Part shown: positions 1 to 7,467 of the stretch, piece by piece
How positions within the stretch are numbered: position 1 is the first letter of the stretch
How the letters are laid out: each line of letters opens with the position of its first letter
DNA from: an uncultured Bacteroidales bacterium
GTDB lineage: Bacteria > Bacteroidota > Bacteroidia > Bacteroidales > Paludibacteraceae
Assembly (NCBI GenBank): GCA_946184195.1
Contig: CAMHEP010000001.1
Location: 1-38,926 of the forward strand
DNA: 38,926 nucleotides
Direction: 5' to 3'
The notes under the pieces: generated by a model
Seen by the model: only the letters and a program-made list of their open reading frames with translations
Database searches by the model: none
Told to the model about the DNA's origin: nothing
Translations under genes and position numbers: made by a program

Positions 1-369
1 GCGAGTTTCTATGCGCCACCGGACTCCGTCAAGGTGGATAGCCTACATATATTATTTGAAACTCAAAAGTGGCAGTATGATATAGTATTAACTCTGATAG
101 GACCATTGCCAGTGCACGATCGTGTAGATATCAAGAATATTGAAAATCCCCAGAAAGGATATTATGCCATTGAACTATTTCTCGGTGACTGCAAAACAAC
201 ATCTGTATATTATTTGAGACGTACCAATTGGTCTACTGCGATAGAAGAACAGTCCGCGGAAGCGTTGCAAGATAGGACATACAAATATATCCGCAATGGT
301 CAAGTACTCATTCACCGCGGCGATGCCGACTACGACCTCACCGGACGAAAAATGGAATTAAGAGAATGA
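1..369 (+). CDS. C-terminal part of a probable exported protein with a conserved tail (5' end outside window)
   Basis: The reading frame is open from base 1 with no start codon before the window edge, so only about 122 C-terminal residues are visible. The GTG at 34 is an internal valine codon, not a convincing start. I do not recognise the visible domain. The last 30 or so residues hold the pattern YIRNGQVLIHRGDADYDL followed by TGRKMELRE. This aligns with the C-termini of the two proteins at 34619-37315 and 38841 (GQxxIxRGDxxxxLxG). Because both of those have signal peptides, this one is probably exported too, but its N-terminus cannot be checked. It is not part of the dcw cluster: 760 non-coding bases and a promoter element separate it from mraZ. 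Confidence 0.7.
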   Translation, partial: ASFYAPPDSVKVDSLHILFETQKWQYDIVLTLIGPLPVHDRVDIKNIENPQKGYYAIELFLGDCKTTSVYYLRRTNWSTAIEEQSAEALQDRTYKYIRNGQVLIHRGDADYDLTGRKMELRE

Positions 370-378
370 TTACAAATG

Positions 379-432
379 GGGAGTGGTGATACATGCTACA
401 CTACATATAGTCAGGCTATATCACTGCCTCCC
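379..432 (+). terminator. Possible terminator hairpin after the first gene
   Basis: Ten bases after the stop codon, GGGAGTGGTGATA (379-391) can pair with TATCACTGCCTCCC (419-432) with a small bulge, and a smaller TATAG/CTATA hairpin lies inside. It is followed by an A-rich rather than T-rich stretch, so it is not a classical intrinsic terminator. Seen in the sequence; the terminator role is inferred. Confidence 0.35.
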
Positions 433-541
433 ACACAGTAAAAAAGAAAAAAAGAACTACTATAACCCTACTATGACGTAGAAGATGCACCGTATATGCA
501 CCGTGTATTGTAGAAGAGGTTAAAGTTTATAATTTTTGCAC

Positions 542-596
542 TGAGAATTGTGAGAATTTATCGTGCCCTTGCGGCTAAGAATTCTCACAATTCTCA
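542..596. repeat. Perfect 17-bp inverted repeat (hairpin) in the intergenic region
   Basis: TGAGAATTGTGAGAATT (542-558) is exactly complementary to 580-596, with a 21-nt loop. Each arm holds two copies of GAGAATT separated by GT. A T-rich stretch follows (597-618, including eight consecutive T at 610-617), so it could act as a + strand terminator, a protein-binding palindrome or the remains of a small repeat element. Confidence 0.6.
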
Positions 597-618
597 ATTT
601 TCTCATGCATTTTTTTTC

Positions 619-684
619 TCCAGCATATCTCGAGCATAGCCCGACCAAAGCCCGACCACGTCCCGAGCAGAGCCCGAAGACCCT
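619..684. repeat. Degenerate 11-bp tandem repeat (about six units)
   Basis: Six consecutive 11-bp units can be read, with a consensus near CCGAGCANAGC: 619-629, 630-640, 641-651, 652-662, 663-673 and 674-684. The middle four are the best conserved. The unit length is close to one helical turn. It lies about 150 bp upstream of the mraZ promoter element. No function is evident. Confidence 0.55.
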
Positions 685-837
685 CTTAGCCCTCCAATTT
701 TCACCACTTTGTAAATAACCAAAATTAAATACTAATAATCAGCATATTACACAAACTATTACTTGTTAAAAAATAGTCTAAAAACATTTTTATAAAAAAA
801 ATGTGGTGAAAAGTGGGGAAATATCATTTTTTTTTTG

Positions 838-845
838 TAACTTTG
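838..845 (+). promoter_or_regulatory. Probable -7 element of the mraZ/dcw promoter
   Basis: TAACTTTG matches the Bacteroides-type -7 consensus TAnnTTTG and follows a run of T. At the expected -33 site (about 814-817) I see TGGG, not TTTG, so only half of the promoter is convincing. If used, transcription would start near 852, giving mraZ a leader of about 280 nt. Confidence 0.55.
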
Positions 846-849
846 CAGC

Positions 850-1130
850 GTGATTCGGAAGTGGCTCGCTCGCGTTCGCCAAGGCAGTCGTAAAAGGTCT
901 ATACCGCTTACGCTAAATAGACAGGCGATGCCTTGCTCCGCTCTATCCTCCAAAAGCGGTGGTGATACCACCTTACTTTTGTCGGATGAAGGTTTTTCTT
1001 TCTCCTCTATCCTCGGGATGCCTCTAAGAGCTCATCCCTCGGATGGAACCATGCGGATGAAAAAAAAGAATGGCTCCGCTATGCATCGGATGGGAAAATT
1101 AAAGATAGTGAAAGATCTGTAAAAACGATT
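850..1130 (+). other. Long structured leader upstream of mraZ
   Basis: No convincing gene is seen here, although one frame stays open from a GTG at 850 to 1122 (90 codons, Ser/Lys/Arg-rich, no recognisable motif). The stretch is rich in short hairpins: GTCTAT/ATAGAC (897-902 with 917-922), GGTGGT-GAT-ACCACC (958-972) and GGGATG/CATCCC (1015-1020 with 1033-1038, with CTC-TAA-GAG inside). CGGATG recurs near 982, 1040, 1053 and 1087. It also starts with the GC-rich core GCTCGCGTTCGC (868-879). This looks like a structured 5' UTR or repeat debris, not a coding region. Confidence 0.45.
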
Positions 1131-1589
1131 ATGATGGCAACATTTATCGGAAATATAGAGGCCAAGGTGGACGAGAAGGGACGGATTTTTGTCCCTGCTG
1201 CCTATCGCAAGATACTGGTTGAACAGGACTCTAAACGTATCGTCATGCGCCGCGACACAGACAACGAATGTCTCATTCTCTACCCCGAACAGGTATGGAA
1301 CGAGAAAGTGATGGAGTTGCGCCAGGCACTCGACGAATGGGACCCTGAAGACCAGATACTGCTCATGCAGTTCATGTCCGATGCCGAGTTCCTTGAGCCG
1401 GACAACCAAGGACGCATCTACCTGCAGAAGAAAAACCTCGAGATTATCGGAGCTAAGAACAATGTGCTGATTGTGGGTATGCTCGACCGCTTTGCACTAT
1501 GGAGCCCCGAGACCTTCGAGATGAAGAAGATGGACCAACACGAGTTGGCAACACGCATAAGAGCCAAGATGAAAGAAAGTACGAAGTGA
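1131..1589 (+). CDS. mraZ: Transcriptional regulator MraZ
   Basis: 152-residue MraZ, the usual size and the first gene of the dcw cluster. It has two AbrB-like (SpoVT/MraZ) halves: residues about 5-50 with the signature GNIEAKVDEKGRIFVPAAYR, and about 80-125 with FLEPDNQGRIYL. In other bacteria MraZ forms a ring-shaped oligomer, binds repeats upstream of its own operon and tunes dcw transcription, so the structured upstream region may contain its operators, though I cannot point to a clear repeat box. Two ATGs in a row (1131, 1134) are possible starts; the second gives MATFIGN. rsmH begins seven bases after the stop, so the two are co-transcribed. Confidence 0.95.
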   Translation: MMATFIGNIEAKVDEKGRIFVPAAYRKILVEQDSKRIVMRRDTDNECLILYPEQVWNEKVMELRQALDEWDPEDQILLMQFMSDAEFLEPDNQGRIYLQKKNLEIIGAKNNVLIVGMLDRFALWSPETFEMKKMDQHELATRIRAKMKESTK

Positions 1590-1595
1590 CGATGT

Positions 1596-2555
1596 ATGAT
1601 GTCCGAAGGAAAGATTTACCATATTCCCGCGATGCTGAATGAATGTATGGACGCCTTAGCCATCCGACCGGATGGCACCTACATCGACGTCACCTTCGGA
1701 GGTGGAGGTCACTCACGCGCCATCCTCGAAAGGCTGGGACCGAACGGACAACTCTACTCCTTCGACCAAGATTTGGACGCTTACCAAAACCGCATCAACG
1801 ACTCCCGCTGGCACTTCGTGCACGGGAATTTTCGTTATATAAAGAACTTCATGGACTACTACGGCATCACCGCCGTGGACGGTATCATAGCAGACCTCGG
1901 CGTGAGTTTTCACCATTTCGATGAGGCGGAACGCGGCTTCTCTTTCCGCTACGCCGGACCGCTGGACATGAGAATGAACAGACAGGGCAGAAAGACCGCA
2001 GCGGACATCGTGAATAACTACGAGGAGAGCGAGTTAGCGCGTGTGCTGTGGCTATACGGCGAGATGACCAATAGTCGTGCTCTGGCAGCACGCATAGTGA
2101 GACACCGCAGCACAAATAGCATTACCCGCATAGAGCATCTGCTCACCGCCGTCGGCATAACCACGGCAGAGCTGCCAGATGGAACAGAACTCAGTATAGA
2201 TAGTCGGCAAAAGAAAGACTTGGCGCGACTGATGCAAGCACTGCGCATCGAAGTGAACGACGAGATGGCGGCCCTCACCGAAATGCTGGAGGGGAGTAAG
2301 ACACTGCTCAAAGACGGAGGACGGATGGTAGTGCTAACCTATCACTCGCTGGAAGACAGGATGGTGAAGAACTTCTTCCGCTCCGGAAGAATAGACGGCA
2401 CCATAGAGAAGGATTTCTACGGCAATATACTCAGCCCCTTCAGCGTGATAGAGAAAGGTCGCACGGCAAGCGATGAGGAAGTGGAACGCAATCCAAGGGC
2501 CCGAAGTGCCAAAATGCGCTCGGTCATGCGAGTGGCGAATGAAGTAATTTCATAA
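1596..2555 (+). CDS. rsmH: 16S rRNA (cytosine(1402)-N4)-methyltransferase
   Basis: RsmH (MraW) uses S-adenosylmethionine to methylate N4 of C1402 in the decoding centre of 16S rRNA. The 319-residue length is typical. The SAM-binding loop is visible as DVTFGGGGHSRAILERLG near residues 31-48, and later family motifs are present: ADLGVSFHHFD, ERGFSFRYAGPLDMRM, and LTYHSLEDRMVKNFF followed by NPRARSAKMR near the C-terminus. Start codons at 1596 and 1599 are adjacent and cannot be separated. It is the standard second gene of the dcw cluster. Confidence 0.96.
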   Translation: MMSEGKIYHIPAMLNECMDALAIRPDGTYIDVTFGGGGHSRAILERLGPNGQLYSFDQDLDAYQNRINDSRWHFVHGNFRYIKNFMDYYGITAVDGIIADLGVSFHHFDEAERGFSFRYAGPLDMRMNRQGRKTAADIVNNYEESELARVLWLYGEMTNSRALAARIVRHRSTNSITRIEHLLTAVGITTAELPDGTELSIDSRQKKDLARLMQALRIEVNDEMAALTEMLEGSKTLLKDGGRMVVLTYHSLEDRMVKNFFRSGRIDGTIEKDFYGNILSPFSVIEKGRTASDEEVERNPRARSAKMRSVMRVANEVIS

Positions 2556-2569
2556 TTAGTAACTCCTAA

Positions 2570-2890
2570 TTGATAACAACAGGAGACATACAATCGTGGC
2601 TGAACGGCGATAAACTACGAAGTGATGCGCTGCGCAAACACTATCGGCTCATCGGGCTGATACTGGTGCTCGTATTCGTATATATTTTGTCCGGTTACCG
2701 TGCCATGCAGCAGCAAAACAGGCTGAGCGACCTGCATAAAGCCGTGAAAGATAAGAAGATGGAATATCTCACTATCGCGACCGAGAAAGCCCGAATGACC
2801 CGGCAATCGCAGATTGTCATTAACTTGCGTGAACGGGGTAGCCACCTCCAGGAAAACAGACGCGCACCCTACCAAATCAGTAATCGGTGA
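2570..2890 (+). CDS. ftsL: FtsL-like divisome protein
   Basis: A 106-residue bitopic membrane protein: a short cytoplasmic N-terminus, one membrane segment at about residues 26-44 (LIGLILVLVFVYILSGYRAM) and a periplasmic helical, coiled-coil-prone region (QQQNRLSDLHKAVKDKKMEY). Size, topology and position between rsmH and the division transpeptidase match FtsL, which joins FtsQ and FtsB to activate FtsWI. FtsL sequences are poorly conserved, so the name rests mostly on context. The start appears to be TTG at 2570; there is no ATG in frame after the rsmH stop before the membrane segment. The 3' end overlaps the next gene through GTGA. Confidence 0.8.
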   Translation: MITTGDIQSWLNGDKLRSDALRKHYRLIGLILVLVFVYILSGYRAMQQQNRLSDLHKAVKDKKMEYLTIATEKARMTRQSQIVINLRERGSHLQENRRAPYQISNR

Positions 2891-4692
2891 ACGGCGAAAA
2901 CCAACATAGTACCATTTTGCGATTCGCTATCCTCTTTATTCTGATAGCGGCTATGTTCGTGGTCGTATTGCTGAAGATTGTGTCCATCCAATACTACGAG
3001 AAGGACCAATGGTTGCGTATCGCCGATAAACAGGTGAAGACCAATCAACCCGTGGCTGCCACACGCGGTAACATACTGGATTGCAACGGCGAACTGCTCG
3101 CCAGCAGCATGCCGCAATACTATGTCCGTATGGATGCCGGTGTGAAACCCTTGCATCAAGGAGGAGACACACTGATGCTCCATCATATAGACAACCTGAG
3201 TAGTGAACTGAGTCGTATCATCGGCGATAAGAGTGCAGACGAATATAAACGTCTTATCCTCAAGGGTCATAAGCAGCACAAGCGCAGCGTTCGACTGAGT
3301 AAGAAACGCGTTAATTATATCCAGAAGAAAGAGATTGAGCAGATTGCACTTGTCAAGAAAGGCAAGAACATCAGCGGAATCACCTTCGACGAAGTGAAAC
3401 GACGTATCAAACCCTACGGCAATATGGCAAGTCGTACGCTCGGCAACATCGACCCCGAGAGCGGTGATGGTAAAACAGGATTGGAGAAACGTTTTGAGGA
3501 TCGTTTGCGCGGTATAGACGGCATGAGCACACGACAACGGGTAGGAGGAAGGTGGGAGAACGTGACCACACGCGAGGCTATCGACGGACTGGACATAGTG
3601 ACGACTATCGACATGAACCTGCAGGATGTGGTGGAGAGTGCACTGCTGGCTCGACTGGAACGAACACACGCCGAATGGGGATGTGCACTACTCATGGAGA
3701 CCAAGACCGGGCATATCAAAGCCATTGCCAACTTGGACGAACAGGAGGACGGCACCTATGTGGAGCAACTCAACCACGCCGTGACACGAGTTGAACCCGG
3801 CTCCACCTTTAAGACTATCGCTCTACTCGCTGCACTGGAGGACGATAAGGTGAGATTATACGACACCATACAGGTATACCGTAACGGCTGGAAATACATG
3901 AGTTCCCAGCATACCGACTCCCACCCGAGAGATACCGTCTACACCGTACGCAGTGCACTGGCTGTCAGCTCAAATATCGCACTGGCGAAAATCATCACCT
4001 CCGGGTACGACGGCAGTGCACGCAAATTTGTTCGCCGCATCGAGAAGATGGGATTGACGGACAGTGTGTATAGCGAGATACCCGGAGCACAGCAAGCTCT
4101 GATTCGGGTGCCCAACGACACCGTGACGCTCAGCAAGATGGCATACGGATACTCCGTCTTAGTGACACCGATGCAACTCCTCATGTTCTACAACGCCATC
4201 GCAAACGATGGCAAGATGATACGTCCGATGTTGGTGACGGAGATACGCGACAACGAGGAAGTGGTGAAACGCTACCAGACCGAGGTTGTACAATCGTCCA
4301 TATGCTCAAAACGCGCACTGAATGACATACGATTATGCCTGCATGACGTGGTGTGGGACAATAAATTGGGAACAGCCAGTGTCCTGCCTTGGGGAGAGAA
4401 GAAAGCACAAAGTGACGTAGTGCACATAGCCGGCAAAACAGGCACCGCGCAACTTCTGATGAACGGACGGTATTGGAGCAATCGGCACCGCATGACTTTC
4501 GTGGGCTATTTCCCCGAGGAAGACCCCCAATATACATGCCTATGTATGATTAACTACCCCAAGAATGCCGGAGCCTACGATGCCGGAATGGATTGTGGTA
4601 TCGTAGTCAAGCAGATAGCGGAGAAGTCTGTCGCCCTCACAGGTTGCTATCACATGGATGAGGGAACTGTGATATTGACTAAACGTAAATAA
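2887..4692 (+). CDS. ftsI: Division transpeptidase FtsI (penicillin-binding protein)
   Basis: Class B penicillin-binding protein that cross-links septal peptidoglycan with FtsW. It has an N-terminal membrane anchor (about residues 11-32), a PBP dimer domain beginning near AATRGNILD (about 58-66), and a transpeptidase domain with the active-site triad motifs STFK (nucleophile Ser306), SSN (Ser361-Asn363) and KTG (517-519). The start is GTG at 2887, overlapping the ftsL stop by four bases, which suggests translational coupling. At 601 residues it ends about 80 residues after KTG, leaving no room for the C-terminal PASTA domain that I recall in FtsI of many Bacteroidales. murE follows after 14 bases. 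Confidence 0.94.
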   Translation: MNGENQHSTILRFAILFILIAAMFVVVLLKIVSIQYYEKDQWLRIADKQVKTNQPVAATRGNILDCNGELLASSMPQYYVRMDAGVKPLHQGGDTLMLHHIDNLSSELSRIIGDKSADEYKRLILKGHKQHKRSVRLSKKRVNYIQKKEIEQIALVKKGKNISGITFDEVKRRIKPYGNMASRTLGNIDPESGDGKTGLEKRFEDRLRGIDGMSTRQRVGGRWENVTTREAIDGLDIVTTIDMNLQDVVESALLARLERTHAEWGCALLMETKTGHIKAIANLDEQEDGTYVEQLNHAVTRVEPGSTFKTIALLAALEDDKVRLYDTIQVYRNGWKYMSSQHTDSHPRDTVYTVRSALAVSSNIALAKIITSGYDGSARKFVRRIEKMGLTDSVYSEIPGAQQALIRVPNDTVTLSKMAYGYSVLVTPMQLLMFYNAIANDGKMIRPMLVTEIRDNEEVVKRYQTEVVQSSICSKRALNDIRLCLHDVVWDNKLGTASVLPWGEKKAQSDVVHIAGKTGTAQLLMNGRYWSNRHRMTFVGYFPEEDPQYTCLCMINYPKNAGAYDAGMDCGIVVKQIAEKSVALTGCYHMDEGTVILTKRK

Positions 4693-4706
4693 ATAGGAAT
4701 AACGAT

Positions 4707-6179
4707 ATGAAACTGAGTGAATTACTCACCTCCATTCATCCCATACAAATCATCGGGACGACTGACAAGGAGATACATGCTATCCAATTCGACTCCCGTC
4801 GTGTGGAGCCGGGTGACCTATTCGTAGCCCAGACAGGAACGACGGTGGACGGACACACCTTCATCAGCGGTTGCGCAGAGAAAGGTGCCGCTGCTGTGGT
4901 GATATCGGATGCGCAGTACATGGGTAAGCATGAGAATATGACCTGCGTGTTGGTAGAAGATACTAACCATGCCTTAGGACTGCTTGCCGACATGTGGTAT
5001 GGACACCCCAGTCAGCAGATGACCCTGGTGGGTGTGACCGGTACCAATGGTAAGACCACTATTGCTACCTTGTTATATAAGATGGTTCGCGCGATGGGTA
5101 AGAAAGCCGGATTGCTGAGCACAGTGGTCAACTATGTAGATGACGAGGCGGTACCGTCCACACACACCACCCCCGATGCCCTGGCTCTCAACGGACTGCT
5201 GCGCCGGATGGTAGACGCCGGATGCACATACGCCTTCATGGAAGTGAGCAGTCACTCTATCGCCCAGGAGCGTATTGCCGGACTCGATTTCGACGGGGCT
5301 CTCTTCACCAACCTCACACGCGACCATATCGACTATCACAAGACCTTCGACAACTACCGCGACACCAAAAAACGACTCTTCGACAATCTCAAGAAAAACG
5401 CCTTTGCCATAACAAACAAAGACGATAAAAACGGCTTGGTGATGACACAGAACTGTCCCGCCAAGGTATACACCTACTCCACCCGCACGATGGCAGACTA
5501 TCGGGCACAGATATTGGAAGAAGGCTTTGACGGTATGCAATTGATGATGGACGGGCAAGAGGTCTTTGTACCCTTGGTAGGACGATTCAACGTGAGCAAT
5601 CTGCTCTGTATCTACGGAGCCGCACGAGCTCTTGGTTTCGAAAAGACTGAGGTGCTGCGCATCCTATCCACCCTGCATGCGGTCAATGGCCGATTTGAGA
5701 CCATACATAGTCCAAAGGGTTGGACTGCCATCGTCGACTATGCCCATACACCGGACGCTGTGGATAACGTGATACAGACGATACGGGAGATTATAGATAG
5801 TCGAAAGTCAAAAGTCGAAAGCCAAAAGCCGAAATTGATTACGGTAATCGGTTGCGGAGGTAATAGGGATAAAGGCAAACGGCCGATGATGGCACAGATA
5901 GCCAAACGAGGCAGCGAACAACTCATCCTCACCAGCGATAACCCGCGCGACGAGGATCCCCAAGATATATTGAGAGACATGACAGAAGGACTGAGCGAAG
6001 AAGAAAGACGAAGTACTCTCGTCATTGAGGATCGTGCAGCCGCCATCCAGACTGCCTGTACCTTGGCACAGAAAGGCGATGTCATCCTTATAGCAGGAAA
6101 AGGTCATGAAGACTATCAAATCATCCGGGGTGTGAAACATCATTTTGACGACCACGAACAAGTACGTAAATACATCTGA
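4707..6179 (+). CDS. murE: UDP-MurNAc-L-Ala-D-Glu:meso-diaminopimelate ligase
   Basis: MurE adds the third residue of the peptidoglycan stem peptide in an ATP-dependent ligation in the cytoplasm. The ATP-binding loop TGTNGKTT is at residues 111-118. DNPR at 411-414 is the motif that marks meso-diaminopimelate rather than lysine as substrate, as expected in a Gram-negative. The length (490) is normal. An oddity is a heptamer-repeat-encoded insert at about residues 365-376 (SRKSKVESQKPK), just before the conserved VIGCGGNRDKGKRP block; it should form a flexible polar loop. mraY starts two bases after the stop. No murF is visible in this window. Confidence 0.97.
   Translation: MKLSELLTSIHPIQIIGTTDKEIHAIQFDSRRVEPGDLFVAQTGTTVDGHTFISGCAEKGAAAVVISDAQYMGKHENMTCVLVEDTNHALGLLADMWYGHPSQQMTLVGVTGTNGKTTIATLLYKMVRAMGKKAGLLSTVVNYVDDEAVPSTHTTPDALALNGLLRRMVDAGCTYAFMEVSSHSIAQERIAGLDFDGALFTNLTRDHIDYHKTFDNYRDTKKRLFDNLKKNAFAITNKDDKNGLVMTQNCPAKVYTYSTRTMADYRAQILEEGFDGMQLMMDGQEVFVPLVGRFNVSNLLCIYGAARALGFEKTEVLRILSTLHAVNGRFETIHSPKGWTAIVDYAHTPDAVDNVIQTIREIIDSRKSKVESQKPKLITVIGCGGNRDKGKRPMMAQIAKRGSEQLILTSDNPRDEDPQDILRDMTEGLSEEERRSTLVIEDRAAAIQTACTLAQKGDVILIAGKGHEDYQIIRGVKHHFDDHEQVRKYI
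5800..5834 (+). repeat. Heptamer tandem repeat inside murE
   Basis: Five consecutive 7-bp units on the coding strand: GTCGAAA, GTCAAAA, GTCGAAA, GCCAAAA, GCCGAAA. Because seven is not a multiple of three, successive units are read in different frames. The frame of murE is preserved overall. The general form (G at position 1, A-rich end) resembles the heptamers in the SDR gene (19914-19950) and at the antiporter 3' end (21022-21100). Confidence 0.8.
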
Positions 6180-6181
6180 TT

Positions 6182-7465
6182 ATGTTATATTCTCTATTTG
6201 ATTGGCTACAAAGTGCGTACGGACATGTAATCGGCGCACGTCTATTCACCTATATCTCCTTCCGGGCTATCACGGCGGGAGTGATTGCCCTACTCATCAG
6301 CATTTGGTTCGGCAACCTGTTTATCAACTACATGAAGCGTCATCACATCAGCGAGACACAACGTGACGAAAAGACAGATCCCTTCAACGTAGCAAAGAAA
6401 GGTGTGCCCACCATGGGCGGAATCATCGTCATTGCGGCTATACTGATACCCTGTCTGCTGTTGGGTAAACTGACAAACGTATACATGATCCTAATGATTG
6501 TGACGACACTGCTCATGGGAGCACTCGGATTCGCCGATGACTATATTAAAACGTTCCGTAAGAATAAAGACGGCTTGAACGGTTGGGTAAAAATAGCCGG
6601 TCAGGTGACATTGGGACTGATTGTTGGTCTCACTCTCCGCTATAGTCCTGTCACTACAATGAACGAGGTAGTGAGCAGTCGTATTGAGAATAATATCGTG
6701 GTAGTGGAGAAAACACCCGAGATAAAGTCCACACAGACAACTATCCCCTTCGTCAAACACCATAACTTCAACTACGCAGACCTATTCAGTTGGCTGGGCG
6801 AGGAGAACAAATACCGCGCCGGATGGATATTCTTCGTGCTGCTAACTGTCTTTGTGGTAGCCGCTGTGAGCAACGGAGCCAACCTCAACGACGGCATGGA
6901 CGGCATGTGTGCAGGTAATTCTGCCATCATCGGTATTACCCTGCTCATCCTTGCCTACACCAGCGGTAGCGTCGTGTGGGCGGAGTATTTCGACGTGATG
7001 TATATCCCGGGCAGCGAAGAATTGGTGGTCTTTCTCGCTTCGTTCGTCGGAGCACTGGTGGGATATCTATGGTTCAACGGTTTCCCTGCTCAAGTGTTCC
7101 TCGGCGATACGGGTAGTCTGACTGTAGGAGGTATCATCGGCGTATGCGCAATGGTGATACACAAGGAGCTCATGGTGCCCGTTCTATGCGGTATCTTCCT
7201 GATGGAGAGCGTGAGCGTCATCCTGCAAACGCAGGTATACAAGTTCTATAAGACTCGTGGACGGCATGTTCGCGTATGGAAACGAACACCTATACACGAT
7301 CATTTCCGCACCTCCTTGGACCAAGTGCTACGAAATGACCCTACTTGCTCCATCATCTTCAAGGGAAGCACAAATCTGCACCATGAGTCGAAGATTGTAC
7401 TTCGATTCTGCATCGTGACCCTGATATTGGCAGCCATCACCATACTAACATTAAAAATCCGTTGA
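6182..7465 (+). CDS. mraY: Phospho-N-acetylmuramoyl-pentapeptide-transferase
   Basis: MraY is the polytopic inner-membrane enzyme that transfers phospho-MurNAc-pentapeptide to undecaprenyl phosphate, giving lipid I. Family motifs are visible: KKGVPTMGG near the first cytoplasmic loop, the Mg-binding aspartate pair ADDYIK (Asp119-Asp120), NLNDGMDGM (234-242) and the late loop RTPIHDHF. At 427 residues it is longer than the roughly 360 of E. coli. The extra length lies mainly in an insert after the Asp pair (about residues 155-210), a feature I recall in Bacteroidota MraY. It is tightly packed between murE and murD. Confidence 0.97.
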   Translation: MLYSLFDWLQSAYGHVIGARLFTYISFRAITAGVIALLISIWFGNLFINYMKRHHISETQRDEKTDPFNVAKKGVPTMGGIIVIAAILIPCLLLGKLTNVYMILMIVTTLLMGALGFADDYIKTFRKNKDGLNGWVKIAGQVTLGLIVGLTLRYSPVTTMNEVVSSRIENNIVVVEKTPEIKSTQTTIPFVKHHNFNYADLFSWLGEENKYRAGWIFFVLLTVFVVAAVSNGANLNDGMDGMCAGNSAIIGITLLILAYTSGSVVWAEYFDVMYIPGSEELVVFLASFVGALVGYLWFNGFPAQVFLGDTGSLTVGGIIGVCAMVIHKELMVPVLCGIFLMESVSVILQTQVYKFYKTRGRHVRVWKRTPIHDHFRTSLDQVLRNDPTCSIIFKGSTNLHHESKIVLRFCIVTLILAAITILTLKIR

Positions 7466-7467
7466 TT

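Noticed and set aside
850..1122. 90-codon frame upstream of mraZ as a gene
   Set aside because: It starts with GTG at the predicted transcription start, has low-complexity Ser/Lys/Arg content and no motif; the stretch is dominated by short hairpins and repeated CGGATG.
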